DNA of 64,000 nt, taken from positions 14,738,993 to 14,802,992 of the forward strand of contig OY540814.1 of NCBI GenBank assembly GCA_961205875.1, written 5' to 3'. The number at the start of each line of letters is the position of its first letter. Position 1 is the first letter of the stretch. A program made the position numbers and the translations under genes. Below, one piece after another: positions 45,181 through 57,780 of this stretch. Below the pieces are notes generated by a model, which did no database searches, had not been told where the DNA came from, and saw nothing but the letters and a program-made list of their open reading frames with translations. This DNA is from Sialis fuliginosa. Its lineage: Eukaryota; Arthropoda; Insecta; Megaloptera; Sialidae.

Positions 45181-46924
45181 TTCTCTAAGTGTTTATTTAT
45201 ACGAATGTAATACTATTATATTATTTTCGAGAACTACTATAATTATTTTATTCCGACTATATAAATAAATAATGTAGCTTAACCATAATTGCACACCTCT
45301 TTAACTTTTTAAATGTATTAATAGAATTGTTAATTTTTTACTTTCTTATACTCATATGTATGTATGAAATGCATATAATATAAGTAGAGTATTGTAAAAC
45401 CGATTTTTTTCGAATTCCGGATTTTGGTGGAATTATCCATTTTGACCTTCCCTGAATCTATTACTGTTGTCAATTTTTGAATTGTTTGTATTATTTTTGA
45501 AACACTATGAATTAGAGAAAAATATATTTTTATATATTATATTATTATAATTTAAAATTATATTTAAAATGGTTCATAACAGAGAAATATTTGCTATAGG
45601 TGCTATATGACTTGTTTTATACGTAATACTGAGTGAGAGTGAACAGTGTAGGTGTTTTCAATGACGTACAAAAAAAAATGTCTGGCTAGATCATAAATGA
45701 TAAAAGAAAATTAATGGGACACAAATTATAAATAATAACATACTCTACAATTCATACTATTCAGTATTCAGTAAATTAGATTTTTAAATTGTACTTTGGG
45801 TTCAAAAATATTGCTAAAATAATCATTAGTAAGAGTAAACTTTTGAAAACAGTTGTCAAACAAAAAATTAATAATCCAAAACGTAAAATAACTAACACCC
45901 CTCCATGCTTAATTTCTTATATTGATCATAAAGCAATTAGTATTTTTTAATATACATATTTCAAATTATAATATTAGATAAATATTCCATTTAATATCTA
46001 CTGTAAAAGCTATAAAGCATAGTATTAATTACTTCATCAATATCAATTACTTCCAATATAATTCGTATGTAAGTTAATATTTACAGTTTCCTTTGATACA
46101 CAATACATATTAATGAACTACCTGTAACTGTGTGCAGTAGACATAGTGGTCAACAGTAATGATCAAAAATTACCTTTGTGACAACAAATATTGCCGATAC
46201 CGTCAATGTAGTGAATTAAATTATCTAGTTACTCTTTCACGCATGAAATAATTTTTAATTTATTGATTCTAGTTATAGAAGATAATACATTTATTTATGC
46301 AAGTAAGTTTTATTACGAAAAAGTGTAGAATTAATTTCAATATTTTTTCAAAACCCCAAAGACAAGAAGGCATCGTGGTAATAAATGCCATAAATTTTCT
46401 TGTTCACTAAAAACAAGTAGTAAAATTTACTATGCATTATAATTTTTCTAATTTCGATAAGGAATACTAAAAAAGAATTGCTTTACATTTTTCAAGTTTC
46501 AATTACGCTTACTAATACCCATAAACATTGCTATTATTATTATTTTAAATATTATTCGTTCCTACAAAAATCGGTGCAAATATTTAATATTCTTCATATT
46601 ATTGAGTTGGCAATTATTCGAATAAAATTTTTTTCATGTACTTCCATGATACAAACATTGTATTTTTAACATATGTACTACTGTACCTACTACAAGTAAA
46701 TTGTTTAATGGGATGTCACAACTATGTTCAGTTTAAGAACGCCAAAAGCGCTCTTGAATAGTTCGGACAACTGTTCGCGTTCTGGTTACACTCCGCAGAC
46801 GAGTTGCTTAACACATGTTCAACGTGGCAGCACTGCTGCTACAAACGCTTACTACGTTACTATGTGCATAGTCAATATCTCATGCTATGTAGTTAGTCAG
46901 TGAACTATTGGATACAAAATCAAA
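45181..46924. other. Non-coding, mostly AT-rich DNA
   Basis: A GC-richer patch at about 46735-46880 (GTTCGCGTTCTGGTTACACT, CAACGTGGCAGCACTGCTGC) has no recognised frame. The rest is featureless. Confidence 0.45.
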
Positions 46925-47390
46925 TCCGTGAATTGAATTTAATGAAACTTGGTTTGTCTGACTGGTATAGAAAGTCCCATATAAAAATTATCAAAATGGT
47001 GTAGAGGGGGTGGGGTGGTATTCTAAAATTGTTTTTTTTTCAAAACATCTTACGTGAAAATATTATAGAATATTTTTTGTAGAGAATTAAATTTTCTATA
47101 AGAAATATCATTACAACTTGAAGTAAAATATTACCTTATGAAGATAATTTCCCAGAACAGAATCTTGCTTCCTAAAATTCAAGCTATCGTTTATTATTTG
47201 AATACATCTGCTTTGTGTTCGACATTAAAATATGTCATTTCTGACGTATTTACAAAAGAAAAAATTAGATTAAAATTTTTTTTAAGAAAAATAAAGAATT
47301 AATATTCTCTAATAAAATTGTATAAAAAAGAAAAAGTTACCAATGGTAGTTGGGCAACCAGGAAGCACTGTGCAAACACTTTGTAGATGT
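46925..47390 (-). repeat. Family P repeat, inverted copy abutting a MITE
   Basis: It shows the inverse landmarks AATGAAACTTGG, TTACGTGAAAATATTATAGA, AAAATATTACCTTATGAAGA and CAGGAAGCACTGTGCAAACA. Its end is 10 bp from the Harbinger-like MITE. Confidence 0.55.
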
Positions 47391-47399
47391 TTTAAATAA

Positions 47400-48018
47400 G
47401 GCCCTCCGAACGCGGTGCGACTGTTTTGCAACGAGAATCGCAAACCAGTTGCGGAAGTGATTATTTTACAACTGGTTTGCAATCGATTTAAGTCCTCGCT
47501 CCGTACAGGAGTGTGACTGAATCTTGATCAGTCGACAGTTTTATGGGAATTGTCGTGAAGGAAAAACGTGATTTTTTTAAAGTTTTTTTTTAACTTTAGC
47601 AACATGTCAAACAATCTTGAATATCTAGGAAGATTATAATTGTATATAACTTCATGTTTTCCACCTCCTCAACGAATTTAATGTTTATTTACTGATCATT
47701 CATTTTAAATGAACTAATTAAGTAGGTAATTATTAATAGGAATAATAATAATAAATTAATAATTCTAATTATACATAAATAATAATATTATTATAACTAT
47801 AAAACTAAAATATCATGCAACCACGCAACTGAAACCGAAATTCGATCTGCAAGTACAGTTGCATGAAACCAGTTGAAAACTGATTGCAAATCAGTTTTAT
47901 TTCAGTCGCACCGTGTGCGGAGGGCCATTACGTTACACGTGCAAAGTCATCAAACGGTTGCTTGCGCAACTGGTTTGCGATTCTCGTTGCAAAACGGTTG
48001 CTCCGTGTGCGGAGGGCC
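47400..48018. mobile_element. Harbinger-like MITE with doubled 3' end, 619 bp
   Basis: The left end is GGCCCTCCG then CGGTGCGACTGTTTTGCAAC and GAGAATCGCAAACCAGTTGC. The right end is its complement, finishing TTGCTCCGTGTGCGGAGGGCC (a mismatch-containing match over about 55 bp). TAA flanks both ends (47397-47399, 48019-48021), the 3-bp duplication of PIF/Harbinger elements. A second right-type end, TCGCACCGTGTGCGGAGGGCC without one base, lies internally at 47907-47927. That one matches the left end's GGTGCGACT better than the outer one does. Overlapping 61-codon frames at the right end are not genes. Confidence 0.8.
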
Positions 48019-48021
48019 TAA

Positions 48022-48237
48022 GAGTTGCAACGACGTTTCTATCAATAATTTTAAGTAAGAACCATTCTGAATTCACCTCTGACAATTACATTAGATGAAG
48101 TACAAACTATTGCAACTACAAACATTTATTAAATCTCTCATTCTAATAAACTGAAGTAATAATGTTGATTGTTGTAGTTAAAGGTGCATCAGTAGTATCA
48201 TTGCCACAGTCGGACGTACCGCCGCTTTCATATTCAG
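48022..48237. other. Spacer, becoming CpG-rich rightwards
   Basis: Mostly AT-rich up to about 48190, then GC-rich into the exon candidate. The minus strand holds AATAAA shortly after a stop codon (about 48125), but such hexamers are common here. Confidence 0.4.
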
Positions 48238-48339
48238 ATCGTGTCGACACCCACCCACACATACACACGTACGGAGATTCGCTACACCTGTGCGCCCGGC
48301 CAACACGTGGGCCGTAGTACCTGCACATACGTGATCTGG
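48238..48339 (+). other. Candidate coding exon, 102 bp (unproven)
   Basis: A pyrimidine-rich acceptor (GCTTTCATATTCAG, AG at 48236-48237) precedes an open 34-codon stretch that ends at a donor GTAATA (48340-48345). The translation includes TEIRYTCAPGQHVGRSTC then TYVIW. The order Y-x-C-x-P-G…G…T-C…W loosely recalls the second half of a sushi/CCP domain, but the cysteine spacing is short and I do not assert that family. The patch is CpG-rich against AT-rich flanks. The minus strand is also open here for about 60 codons and has its own acceptor-like sites, so the strand is uncertain. Confidence 0.2.
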
Positions 48340-48345
48340 GTAATA

Positions 48346-48618
48346 CGGGAAAAATTAATTATTAGTTTCTTGTATGGCGTGGATTTAAAAAAAAGTGACT
48401 ATCTGTTGTCACATGTAGTACTTTTTGTCACACATTGCAATAGCAGGCAGTGTTGAATCCAGATAATTTACTTTGGGGGTCGGGAGATTTTATCATATTT
48501 ATATCACATTTTTATGCTATTTATTGTGTTTTATTTTATCGCTTTACGATTATAAGTTCCGGAGATATATACTTTCAAAGTGTGGCATAAAATCATTGTA
48601 TTCGTGCTCACGTAGTTA
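48346..48618. other. Non-coding AT-rich DNA
   Basis: I see no recognised feature between the exon candidate and the next transposon. Confidence 0.45.
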
Positions 48619-48626
48619 CCCTCTAT

Positions 48627-49357
48627 CAGTGGCGCACCCAGAAAAAAACATCTGCCAAGTAAATGCTCAGTGTTTCCTCGTACTAAATTTGCACAAATGT
48701 AGTTAATTATTGAACAATTTAAATAAAAACCGATTAAGTGTTCAGATAAATTGCGTGGTATTGGTTAACCGTTTAATTTTTATACAATTTTACTAAAAAA
48801 ATTTTAGTTCGAAATTTTTCTTAAGACGCACCTGATTATTTTTCCGTATATTTTTAATTTTTTGCAAATTCGATCTAAATCTAAAATGCAAACGTCAAAA
48901 TGACATTTAATACGTCATAGTGAAAATCAATAAAAAAAAAACAAAAGACGATTTTTAAAGCAAATTGAGATAAATCTTTGTAAGGGAATATTTTACAACA
49001 AACGTTGTGATATACCTTATATTATAAAAAATTGAATGCTCTACAAAAAAGATTCTATAAAATTACACACGATTTTGATGATTTTGAATGGGACCCAAAC
49101 CATCCAACCAAGTTTCATTAATATCGGTTCAGTGGTTTATGAGTTATGCGTGTGACAAGGATTCACAGACACACAGATACGGAACGTAAAGTGTTTGTCT
49201 TGACCTGAAACTAAATTGGAGAACAATTTTTTTGTCACATTTTAAAACGATATTTATGAATTTTGTATTTATATATAATTATAATTTTTTTGTCTATCAT
49301 AATTGTTAGATTAAATAATGTGTACTGACCCCTAGAACCCCCTTGGGTGCGCCACTG
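48627..49357. mobile_element. hAT-ended non-autonomous element carrying family P, 731 bp
   Basis: The ends are CAGTGGCGCACCCA (48627-48640) and the exact complement TGGGTGCGCCACTG (49344-49357). The 8-bp target duplication CCCTCTAT lies at 48619-48626 and 49358-49365. This is diagnostic of hAT transposition. From about 48643 to 49250 the cargo is a family P repeat, which elsewhere in the window lacks these ends. The last ~100 bp before the right end are also absent from other copies. No transposase is coded, so it must have been moved in trans. Confidence 0.92.
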
Positions 49358-49429
49358 CCCTCTATACATCCAGGGCCATCCAGGGGAGAAATTCTTCTAC
49401 GTCAAAAGTAATAACTCTCGTAGGTATTA

Positions 49430-49940
49430 GTCCGAGAGGTGAGCGACAAAATTTTGCAACTACTTTATAAAAGCCGATTTTTTTGATATTACGTCAAATT
49501 TGTGGTGTAGAGATACAGCCTGCCGTCAGTCAGTTAGTTTCGTTAGCGTTTGGAGCGGGAGCGGCTTTTTTTGTAAAAAATCGATACAACTACTTTGTAA
49601 AATTTGAAAATTTATTTGTATTTAATTTATTTGCGTCAGTTAACTCGTTAAGTTAAACGCGCTGCTGACGCGTCCGGTTGCAAGATTTTGAAGGCTGACT
49701 ATGATAAAAGGGGTTCTTACTTACAATTAGTATACTGCTTAAAAATAAATTTTCAGATTTTATAAAGTAGTTGCAACGTGTATCGATTTTTTACAAAAAT
49801 AAAGCCGCTCCCGCGCCAAACTCTAACGAAACTAGCTGACTGACGGCAGGCTGTACCTCTACACCATACAAATGTGACGTAATATCAAAAAATCAGCCTT
49901 TATAAAGTAGTTGCAAAATTTTATCGCTCACCTCCCCGAC
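49430..49940. mobile_element. Fold-back MITE with ~190-bp arms, 511 bp
   Basis: The left arm (49430 to about 49620) and right arm (about 49745-49940) are near-complementary: GTCCGAGAGGTGAGCGACAA, GATATTACGTCAAATTTGTG, GCCTGCCGTCAGTCAGTTAG and GGAGCGGGAGCGGCTTT all have counterparts on the right. The loop is about 125 bp and contains a GCGCTGCTGACGCGTCCGG block. TA lies at both outer edges (49428-49429, 49941-49942), which would fit Tc1/mariner-type insertion, but TA is common here. No protein is coded. Confidence 0.8.
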
Positions 49941-49942
49941 TA

Positions 49943-50960
49943 TATGTATGTATACATAGCTATGTATAAATTCTTATGATATACAGAATAGGTAGGTAAC
50001 ACTATAATAATACAAAAGAACATATAATATATGTATGTACAAACATATCAAGGGTGGTTTTCTATACATTCTACACTTGTATGTACACTCGTATGTAGGT
50101 CACATAATTACTACGTTCTGGATACTGTTTTTGTGGACGCTCGTGTGTATGATATATGCATATTTAGAGAATATGTTTGTTTATAAGTAAGAGACTGCGG
50201 GATACGATCTGTTCTGTACCAGGAATCGAGAAACTTGTAAACTTAATGTGTCTATGTTAATTGGAACAAATTCAAATTAAATATTATTTGGTGAATTTAT
50301 AGATACACATTTAATGATTATGATTATCAGAAATATTGTTCGTGATTTCTGTATTTGTAACATTTGTTGGAAACTCAACTTCCAAAAATTGTAGAAACTT
50401 ATTGTATAAATAACAAATGTAAAGATTAATATAGTTTATTCTTACCGCTAGTTGACATAATATGTATTTCTTACCTGAAACAAAAGAATCAATGTTAAGA
50501 AACAATTTTTAAATCTATATAATATGTAAAAAAACATTATTATAAATAGTTTTATTTCTAACTAAAAAGATAAAATAATAATATTATATTATTAAAATGG
50601 TGTTCAAAATAAAACGTTACGAATTTTTATTTTAAACAGTAAGCTCTATACAGATTTTTTTTCAGACAATAGTTTCTCAGTTTGGAGGGGACAATATCAT
50701 GTTAATTATTATTTATAGGCATTTTTATATACCTATATATTTTTTTAAATAGAACCTATATTTTTACATTAAAAATGAAACTATAAGAAACTTTTGTTCG
50801 AAAAAATAAATTAATTTAGAGAAAAAGAACAGAGATAATGTTTTAAATCACAAATGTAATAAGCATTCTTTTTTTAAAGTAAAAACTTCTTTTATTTAAA
50901 AGTTAAAATAGTTATTTTTTGTTAAAGTTTTCATTGAAAAAAAATATTGATTCTCATTAA
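49943..50960. other. Non-coding AT-rich DNA
   Basis: I see no gene. There are TATGTATGTA-type simple tracts around 49945-50100. Confidence 0.5.
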
Positions 50961-50962
50961 AA

Positions 50963-51262
50963 TAGTGAATCCATAGTGCCTCCTTGTTCAAAATTTATCA
51001 AGGGTAGTTAATTATCGAAGAGTTTTAATAATTACCGTAAAATTAATTATTCAGATGAACTGCCATTGGTTAACCATTTAATTCTTATACAATTTTATTA
51101 GAAAATATTAATTCGATATTGTATTTAATACGTGCCTGGTTATTTTTTAGTTTTTTAACAAATTCAATCAAAATAACATTTTATATGTCAAAGTAAATAG
51201 CGATTAAAAAAAACAAATGACGATTTTATTAATCTTCGTAGGAGAATAACTACAAAATCTAT
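50963..51262 (+). repeat. Family P repeat, 5' part
   Basis: It has AAGGGTAGTTAATTATCGAA, TTATTCAGATGAACTGCCAT, TGGTTAACCATTTAATTC and AATATTAATTCGATATTG. The 3' half is missing. Confidence 0.6.
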
Positions 51263-53685
51263 TATTAAATTTTAAAAAATACATAAAAAACCCACACGGA
51301 AAATATCATGACATTACCTCCTACAAGTTTGGCCTGAAAAGTTTCAATTCAAACAGTTAACTTTTCGACTTAAAATTTGGAACAGTTAAAACGCTCACCC
51401 TATCTATCTCAATGCAGGTTAGTGAAAAAATTTAGTTTGTGATTTTTTAAAAGAATAACGTCTTCCCAAACAAATTCTAACATTCACTTTAAATAACAAA
51501 AGAATCCATGTAATAGAAACGTACAGAGAAAACCGTCAGTTACGTCAGATTAAACCGAATAAAAAGCAGATAAAAACATTGCGCGAATTGAAAGCGTCGA
51601 ATTACGAGATAAGAAAAAAACAACTTTCTAAAAACGTCAAATGCGTGTACATTTAATCTATAACACCCTATTCACTGTCTATGGCAATTCCGTTCGGCTG
51701 CGTTGACTGTTTTCTGTTCGCAGAGAATATTGTGATTTATTTCTAACGCGCATAATAGAGGCTTCCAAAAGACTGACAATGTGAAAAAGTCAAAACATTT
51801 GGATTTTCAATTTGTTTTTTCAAATGAAAAAATAATAAAGATATAAGATATGTGAAAGTAGTTCTAGTTTATACAAATCTAATAAAAGTTAAAAAAAAAA
51901 CTGAAACACGACTAATTTAAAATTAATTTTATATGTTCCTTCTTCACCTTCATGTGACGTGTCTTTTTGTGAAACTTCTCCTTTTTTTAGTTTACATGTT
52001 TTGGTGTAGAATTTTTTTTAACTTTAATTTTAATTTAATACTTTTTTAGATTTATTAACAAGCTATTACTACACACATTTACGAGTTTTGTTGTAATATG
52101 AATATGCAATCAAATTTATCTGAAGTAAAATATAGGAATATAACATACTTTTTTCCTACATGTGTTACATGTTTTTTAAATCATCTTTTTAAGGAAATAA
52201 ATGATAGGTTATGATCAATCATTTTTTCATCTTTTAATCAATATGGCGTCTCACAGTTACCATTGTGAAAAATGAAGCTTATTACACATATATATACATT
52301 ACATACTACTTTTATAACCCTATTCTTAGCTTTGCGAATTCGAGTAAAAATATAGTAATACTTCCCCAAATGTATATTTCCTCCTTAAAAGTAATCCCTT
52401 TCCCAACCACTAGAAAGTACATACAAATGAGCTAGTTTTTTTAATTTTATAAGTTTCAAATAATTCCATTTATAAAGAGTTGAAACTTCCATAAATCGAA
52501 AGAAGATATTTACAAAAGTGTTGAAGTATATTAAAACTTAACTCTTTATTACAGGTAATGCTATTTTTATAACGGATATTAAAAAAGTTATTATATAATA
52601 CAACTTACGATACATGAATACTAAATCTTTAATAATTGGCAATTTGATACCGTTCTTTCTTTCAGATATAGATAATTGTAGTTATATTTTGTAATAAAAA
52701 TCTGTATAATTTTATATTATTTATCAAATTGCAATATTATTGAAATGGTAGTTTATATTTGGACACCTAAAAATATATTTATTTTATGTTATTCAATAAT
52801 AATTAAGTTCAACTTCAAGCGGCTGTCAATTTTTTTTCCACACTCTATGAATGGGGAATTTTTTGTATTAAGGCTATAGCCGGGTAAGCATGCAAAACTA
52901 GTGAACTGAACCAAGATTGACTTAAACTGTTTCGAGATGAAGTCTCATCTTATTGACGACAAAAATTAAATTAGATAATAAATAAATTCAGGCTTGTGGG
53001 AAACCCTAATAAAATATTTATTGTAATGAATTACAAAATATAAACAAGTATTCATTTTTAATATATTTTACATGTACTGTACCTATATTTACAAATCATA
53101 ATAGATTTTATGAAGAAAGAAAATTTATTGGAAAAATATTTTTTTTAATATTTGTCAATATCAAAGGAAAAATATTTACATTTATAAATCAATATATTTA
53201 TTTTTAGAATTTATTTCAAAAGAATCTCAAAATTAATTTATCTTTTTCAATAAGAAAAACAGCAAAAGTGAACAAGTATTGTCATTAAAAATATGTTAAT
53301 ATTAAATCAAAGAATGTATTGTGAAAAAAAAACTTATTTAATAAAATGCCTGGTTTCTATAAACAGGGAAGACCGGGGCTACTGTTAACTTTTGTAAATT
53401 TTGTTAAACCCGTTTTTTTTCACATGATGCTGTTACTATTCACGTGTCATTTAAGCAGCAAAAACCCTTGTTTAATCAGCTACTTTTATAATGAGAGATA
53501 GTGAGCTGTTAATTTTAGCCCCGTATTTGGGACAAGAATGAACATTTTAGATAGTTAAGCACCCAAAAATACGCATAAGAAAAAAAAATATAGTTTTTGT
53601 AGGGCTGTATTATTATTATTATTTTAAATAGAGTAATATTTTTGTAAAAATTTGGTAAAATAGATTCTGAATGGTATATGTTTTG
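51263..53685. other. Non-coding AT-rich DNA
   Basis: GGGAAGACCGGGGCTACTG (about 53369) and TTTTAGCCCCGTATTTGGGA (about 53512) are loosely inverted and may be ends of an old element. Otherwise I see nothing. Confidence 0.45.
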
Positions 53686-53702
53686 CACCCAGAAGCCAAG
53701 TC
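53686..53702 (+). repeat. Tail fragment of the hammerhead-like repeat
   Basis: CACCCAGAAGCCAAG is identical to the end of the 35425-35517 unit. No core motif is present here. Confidence 0.4.
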
Positions 53703-56700
53703 TGAATGATTCAATATCATTACTCTTTAATGAAAGAATTAATATTGCAAATTGTAAACAGATTCTTTAAGATAGCAATGTCTTATTTTATGTTTGTAAT
53801 AAAAATAAAAGCATTTCAGAACAATACTTTACAATCCTTTCTGACATTTCGCAGAGAAAAAGATTTAACAACTTCAATTACTAACAACGGATCTCCATTA
53901 CATAGTTGCTACATTTTGTTAATTACTTTATGTACAACAGAAGCTGGAGAAAGAGGTTAGTTTTTATGTATAGAAATGTTACCAACGAGAAAAGTTCATT
54001 ACAATGATAAATCAAGTTTTTTGCAGGTGGAGAAATAATTTTAAGAAGGCAATTTTGTTAGAACTTGGATTAAGTATAAGAAATATTATTATTTTTTAAT
54101 TATAATTTAATTTTTATATAAGTGAGCATTTAAGAAGCCAAAATGATTCATTTCAGAAAACAAATAAGCAGTTAAAAATAAGATAATATCACCTTTAGAA
54201 AAAAAGTTACATTTATAAAATCATTAGTGTGTCTATCTGACTGTCAGGGGGGGGGGGGGGGATTATACTAACGTTTGGTTATTATTAAAGTCTTCGTTTA
54301 ACCCTGCCCATATCGAAAAAAAAATTGTTTTATAATCCGAATCAATAGTAACTTATAAGCACTTACAGTATTTACGTGTTTTTTTAATACTAATTTAAAA
54401 TAAATATATAACTTAATACAAATGGAAAATACATTGTGCTGCCATTTTTTTGATAACATTTTAACTGTACTAATAGCACTATTTTAAATTAACTCTTAAC
54501 TTTGCTAAAATTTTAAAGCTCTAAAGTTTGTGATATCTAGTTAGTGTCATTGCTAGTGTTCACAAGTTCAATCTAAAATACGTGACTCATTATTTTGACG
54601 CAGAACTACGTCTTCCTGGCGGTGCTAGGAGGTAACCACGGGAGCACGAATACAACGAATAATAATTAAAGAGCAATAAATAAAACTCTAATAGGTAGCT
54701 TATTTTTTCCCATTTATACTAAAATAAGTTAACCTTTCTCTAAAATACAACTCTTAAATACAGTAGCATAAAAATGTTAAACGTTATAAGTTGTAGCACA
54801 GTAACTACTGTTGCTACTGTCTGTTTAGTTAAAAATTAAGATCACTGCAAAAGCTTCTAAAAAGTCATTTCAGTTTTATACCAACTACAGAAAAATAAAC
54901 CAATTCAATAAAAAAATGTTTTGTTTTTCATAAAGTCATGAAAATAATATATGTATATAACACAGAGAACTTTGTAATATGAATTAAAGCTAATATGAAG
55001 TAATATTTAGAAGTAGGTAGTGACTTTCATGTTCATGTATTGTAACGTCTTTTGGTATATTCTCGTTTAAGTGGAGTTTAGATATAGAATGTATTAAAGC
55101 TAGGAGAATTGTAAGGAAATTCTTTGTTTATGTATATATTACAGTAAGATGCAAATATACACATATCTAACATAATATATTACTTGGGATGTCAGTGGCG
55201 TAGTAACAACATATTATGAAGAATTTTACTTGAAAATTGTTAAAACATTTTAATATTCAATCATACATAATGTAAACTTAACTATGGAATGAATTATAAA
55301 AATTAGGGTATAATTTTTATTAAAACTAATATATACATATGAAATAAGTAAGGTTGATTTTTGTGGAGAGAAAATTCGATTATTAAGTTGACTATAGGAC
55401 AATGTTTGGGTTCCGGATACTTATTAACAGCTACTTATTAACTGCATGCTCGCAGTAGGAAATAATCCAAATACGACAAGTTTCGGAGGTCAGTAACTAA
55501 TTATTTCGGATACGATGAGATTTTAAATATACAATCAACATTGATAATTGTACGAAATTAATTTTTAAAAACAAGGTATCAAATTTTTTGTCTTGAAACG
55601 TAGTTTCTGAAAAAAAATTATCAAAGTCTATGCCTGGTTTGAAATATTAAATTAAATTAAGTTAATTTTTGTCTAGATAAATAGTTGATTTTTTTATTTA
55701 AAATCCTCAATTCAAGAGGAGGATTTTACGTTTTATTTAATTTTATACTTTCATTTTTCATTTGTAAAAATATAATAGAATTAATGGTGAAATGGATAAT
55801 TATTATAACTAGAATTGTAACAAAAAAACGTCTTTCGTAGCTACCTAGTAAATGATGAAAATAAAACAAAAAAATTTTGGTAATTGAAGCTGTACTAAAA
55901 TATCAAGTATAGTCTCAAGTATCTGATAGAGCACACTAGAAACATATTAAGCAATTGCTAATAACGATTAGGTACTTTTATACATTTAATTGAAAGCATT
56001 AGTTTAACATTCTCACATTTTTTTGGAAAAGCTTTTACCTAATTGACTTTTTTTACTGTTATTAAAACATAATCTAACGAAACATTATATTCTTTTATGA
56101 CTTTTAAGATGGGACAATATACTCCAACTGCTTTATAGAAGTTACATCTCTGAACACACAAATATGTATAGGTATAATGTATATTGTATATAAGTATTTC
56201 ATGCATGTATGTATTCTGTAAGAAAACACAAAGTTTGGATAGTAAAGAGAAGGTCTATATTTAAATAAATATCAACAAATATTTCTAATTAAGTACATTT
56301 AATTAAACAAGAGTCCAACATTGGGATACGATCTAAGACTGGTGCCAGTACCTTATATTATAATATGTATAATTTCAATTCAGTTATTTTATTGTTTCTC
56401 TTTAAAACAATATTGTTTGGTGATACAATAATATATCTGTTTTAAAAGTTATATTTTATCCTGATTTAAGAAAACCTTTTTTACTGTATATATTCCATTT
56501 CAATCCATCAACATTCAAGAAAATGTAGCGAAAAAGTGTTTGTAAAAATAGTTTAAGTTTCTTAAAAAAAGTAAAATGATTTTTATAAGACATGATTGAC
56601 GATGAAACAACAAAATAAAATTAATCGAAAAAATATGAGACAAGCAATAAATCAAATTTTTTGCAAGTAAAAAATAATTTAAAGATATTTCGTCTTTGTA

Positions 56701-57440
56701 AATAGTTAGTAAGAAGCCAATACGAGTAATTTACTTTTCATCAATATTTATTACATATAGTCATCAGTATAATGGACTAATTTGGGTGTTTTTAATGAAC
56801 CCTTAATAATCAGAGAAATTAGTTAGTTTACATCTGTCTGTGCTTATCGAAGTACATCAATTTAATTAAATTAAAATATGATACGTGATAAATGTCATTA
56901 AAAAAAGCTAAAGTGACATTTCAAAAAGAAAAAACCGATAATACCAATGTAATTGTTAAGTATTATAAGGGATGAACTCTTAAAAAATAATAAAGTCAAA
57001 ATAACAACTGCTAAATTCTAAAACTGTCAACAGCAATACCTAACTAAAACGAATATAAACCAGGGAAAGTGAAAAGAATCTTGAATAATACCTGCTCCAA
57101 TATACACCTGAAATTAATTAACTTCAACAACAACAATCGTAAACATTTCTTGTAAACTTGACAATATATTTAATTAAGTTCATCAAAGCGTCGAGAATAC
57201 CGGAGCAAAACCGGAAAGTAAATAAGAGGGATAAAAACACACGTGTGTGCTCGAGAGATATGAACGTACCTCGCCGCAGTAAAATATAACGAATACTTCT
57301 CAAGATAAACGGATGATTTCCAAAGTCCGTGTGCACAAATACCATCAGAAATAAACCACTCTGCGTATATTGTTATAAAGAGATGTCAAGTTGTACCCCT
57401 TTTCCAACCTACGCTGGATTTTTTGAAGGCAATTAGCTAT
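53703..57440. other. Non-coding AT-rich DNA
   Basis: Contents: an 84-codon frame without domain (53706-53960), a G-run at about 54247-54261, a repeat-like block near 54535-54565 shared with 41400, and a 73-codon minus frame (57124-57345) without domain. No gene is supported. Confidence 0.45.
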
Positions 57441-57464
57441 TATTTATTTATTTATTTATTTCTA
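57441..57464. repeat. (ATTT)n microsatellite
   Basis: This is a run of about five to six ATTT units. Confidence 0.85.
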
Positions 57465-57714
57465 AGCAGTTTGATATTATAATACGGAAGTACGGGACCA
57501 TTGAGTATGCAATGTTAATGTTGGATTTAATAGGATTTTTTCGTGTATTTTAGAAAAATTATAAGTAAAAATGTTTTGATCAAAACACCAATCATTGATT
57601 TTTGGATCCTTATGCAATTTTTTTATTAATTATTAATAATTATAATTAATGAAAGTTAAAATTTTGTCGAAAACACACATGTTTGCATACCAACTGCAAA
57701 ATTATAAATAAATA

Positions 57715-57780
57715 TTTTTTTTCTTCACAAATTTGTTGTCGGCAGGCTTGGTCCTAGTCCGACAGCTCAGTAGTACCGTG
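57715..57780 (-). mobile_element. LINE 3'UTR tail, same family as 7189-7940
   Basis: On the minus strand it reads GAGCTGTCGGACTAGGACCA then AGCCTGCCGACAACAAATTT and an A-rich end. The 7189 element has GAGCTGTCGGAAGAGGAGAA then CACCCGGCCGACATTTGTGT before its poly-A. Only the last ~60 nt are preserved, as expected for a severely 5'-truncated insertion. Confidence 0.6.

Noticed and set aside
47873..48098. Two 61-codon plus frames
   Set aside because: They lie over the doubled right end of the Harbinger-like MITE and share its repeated words.
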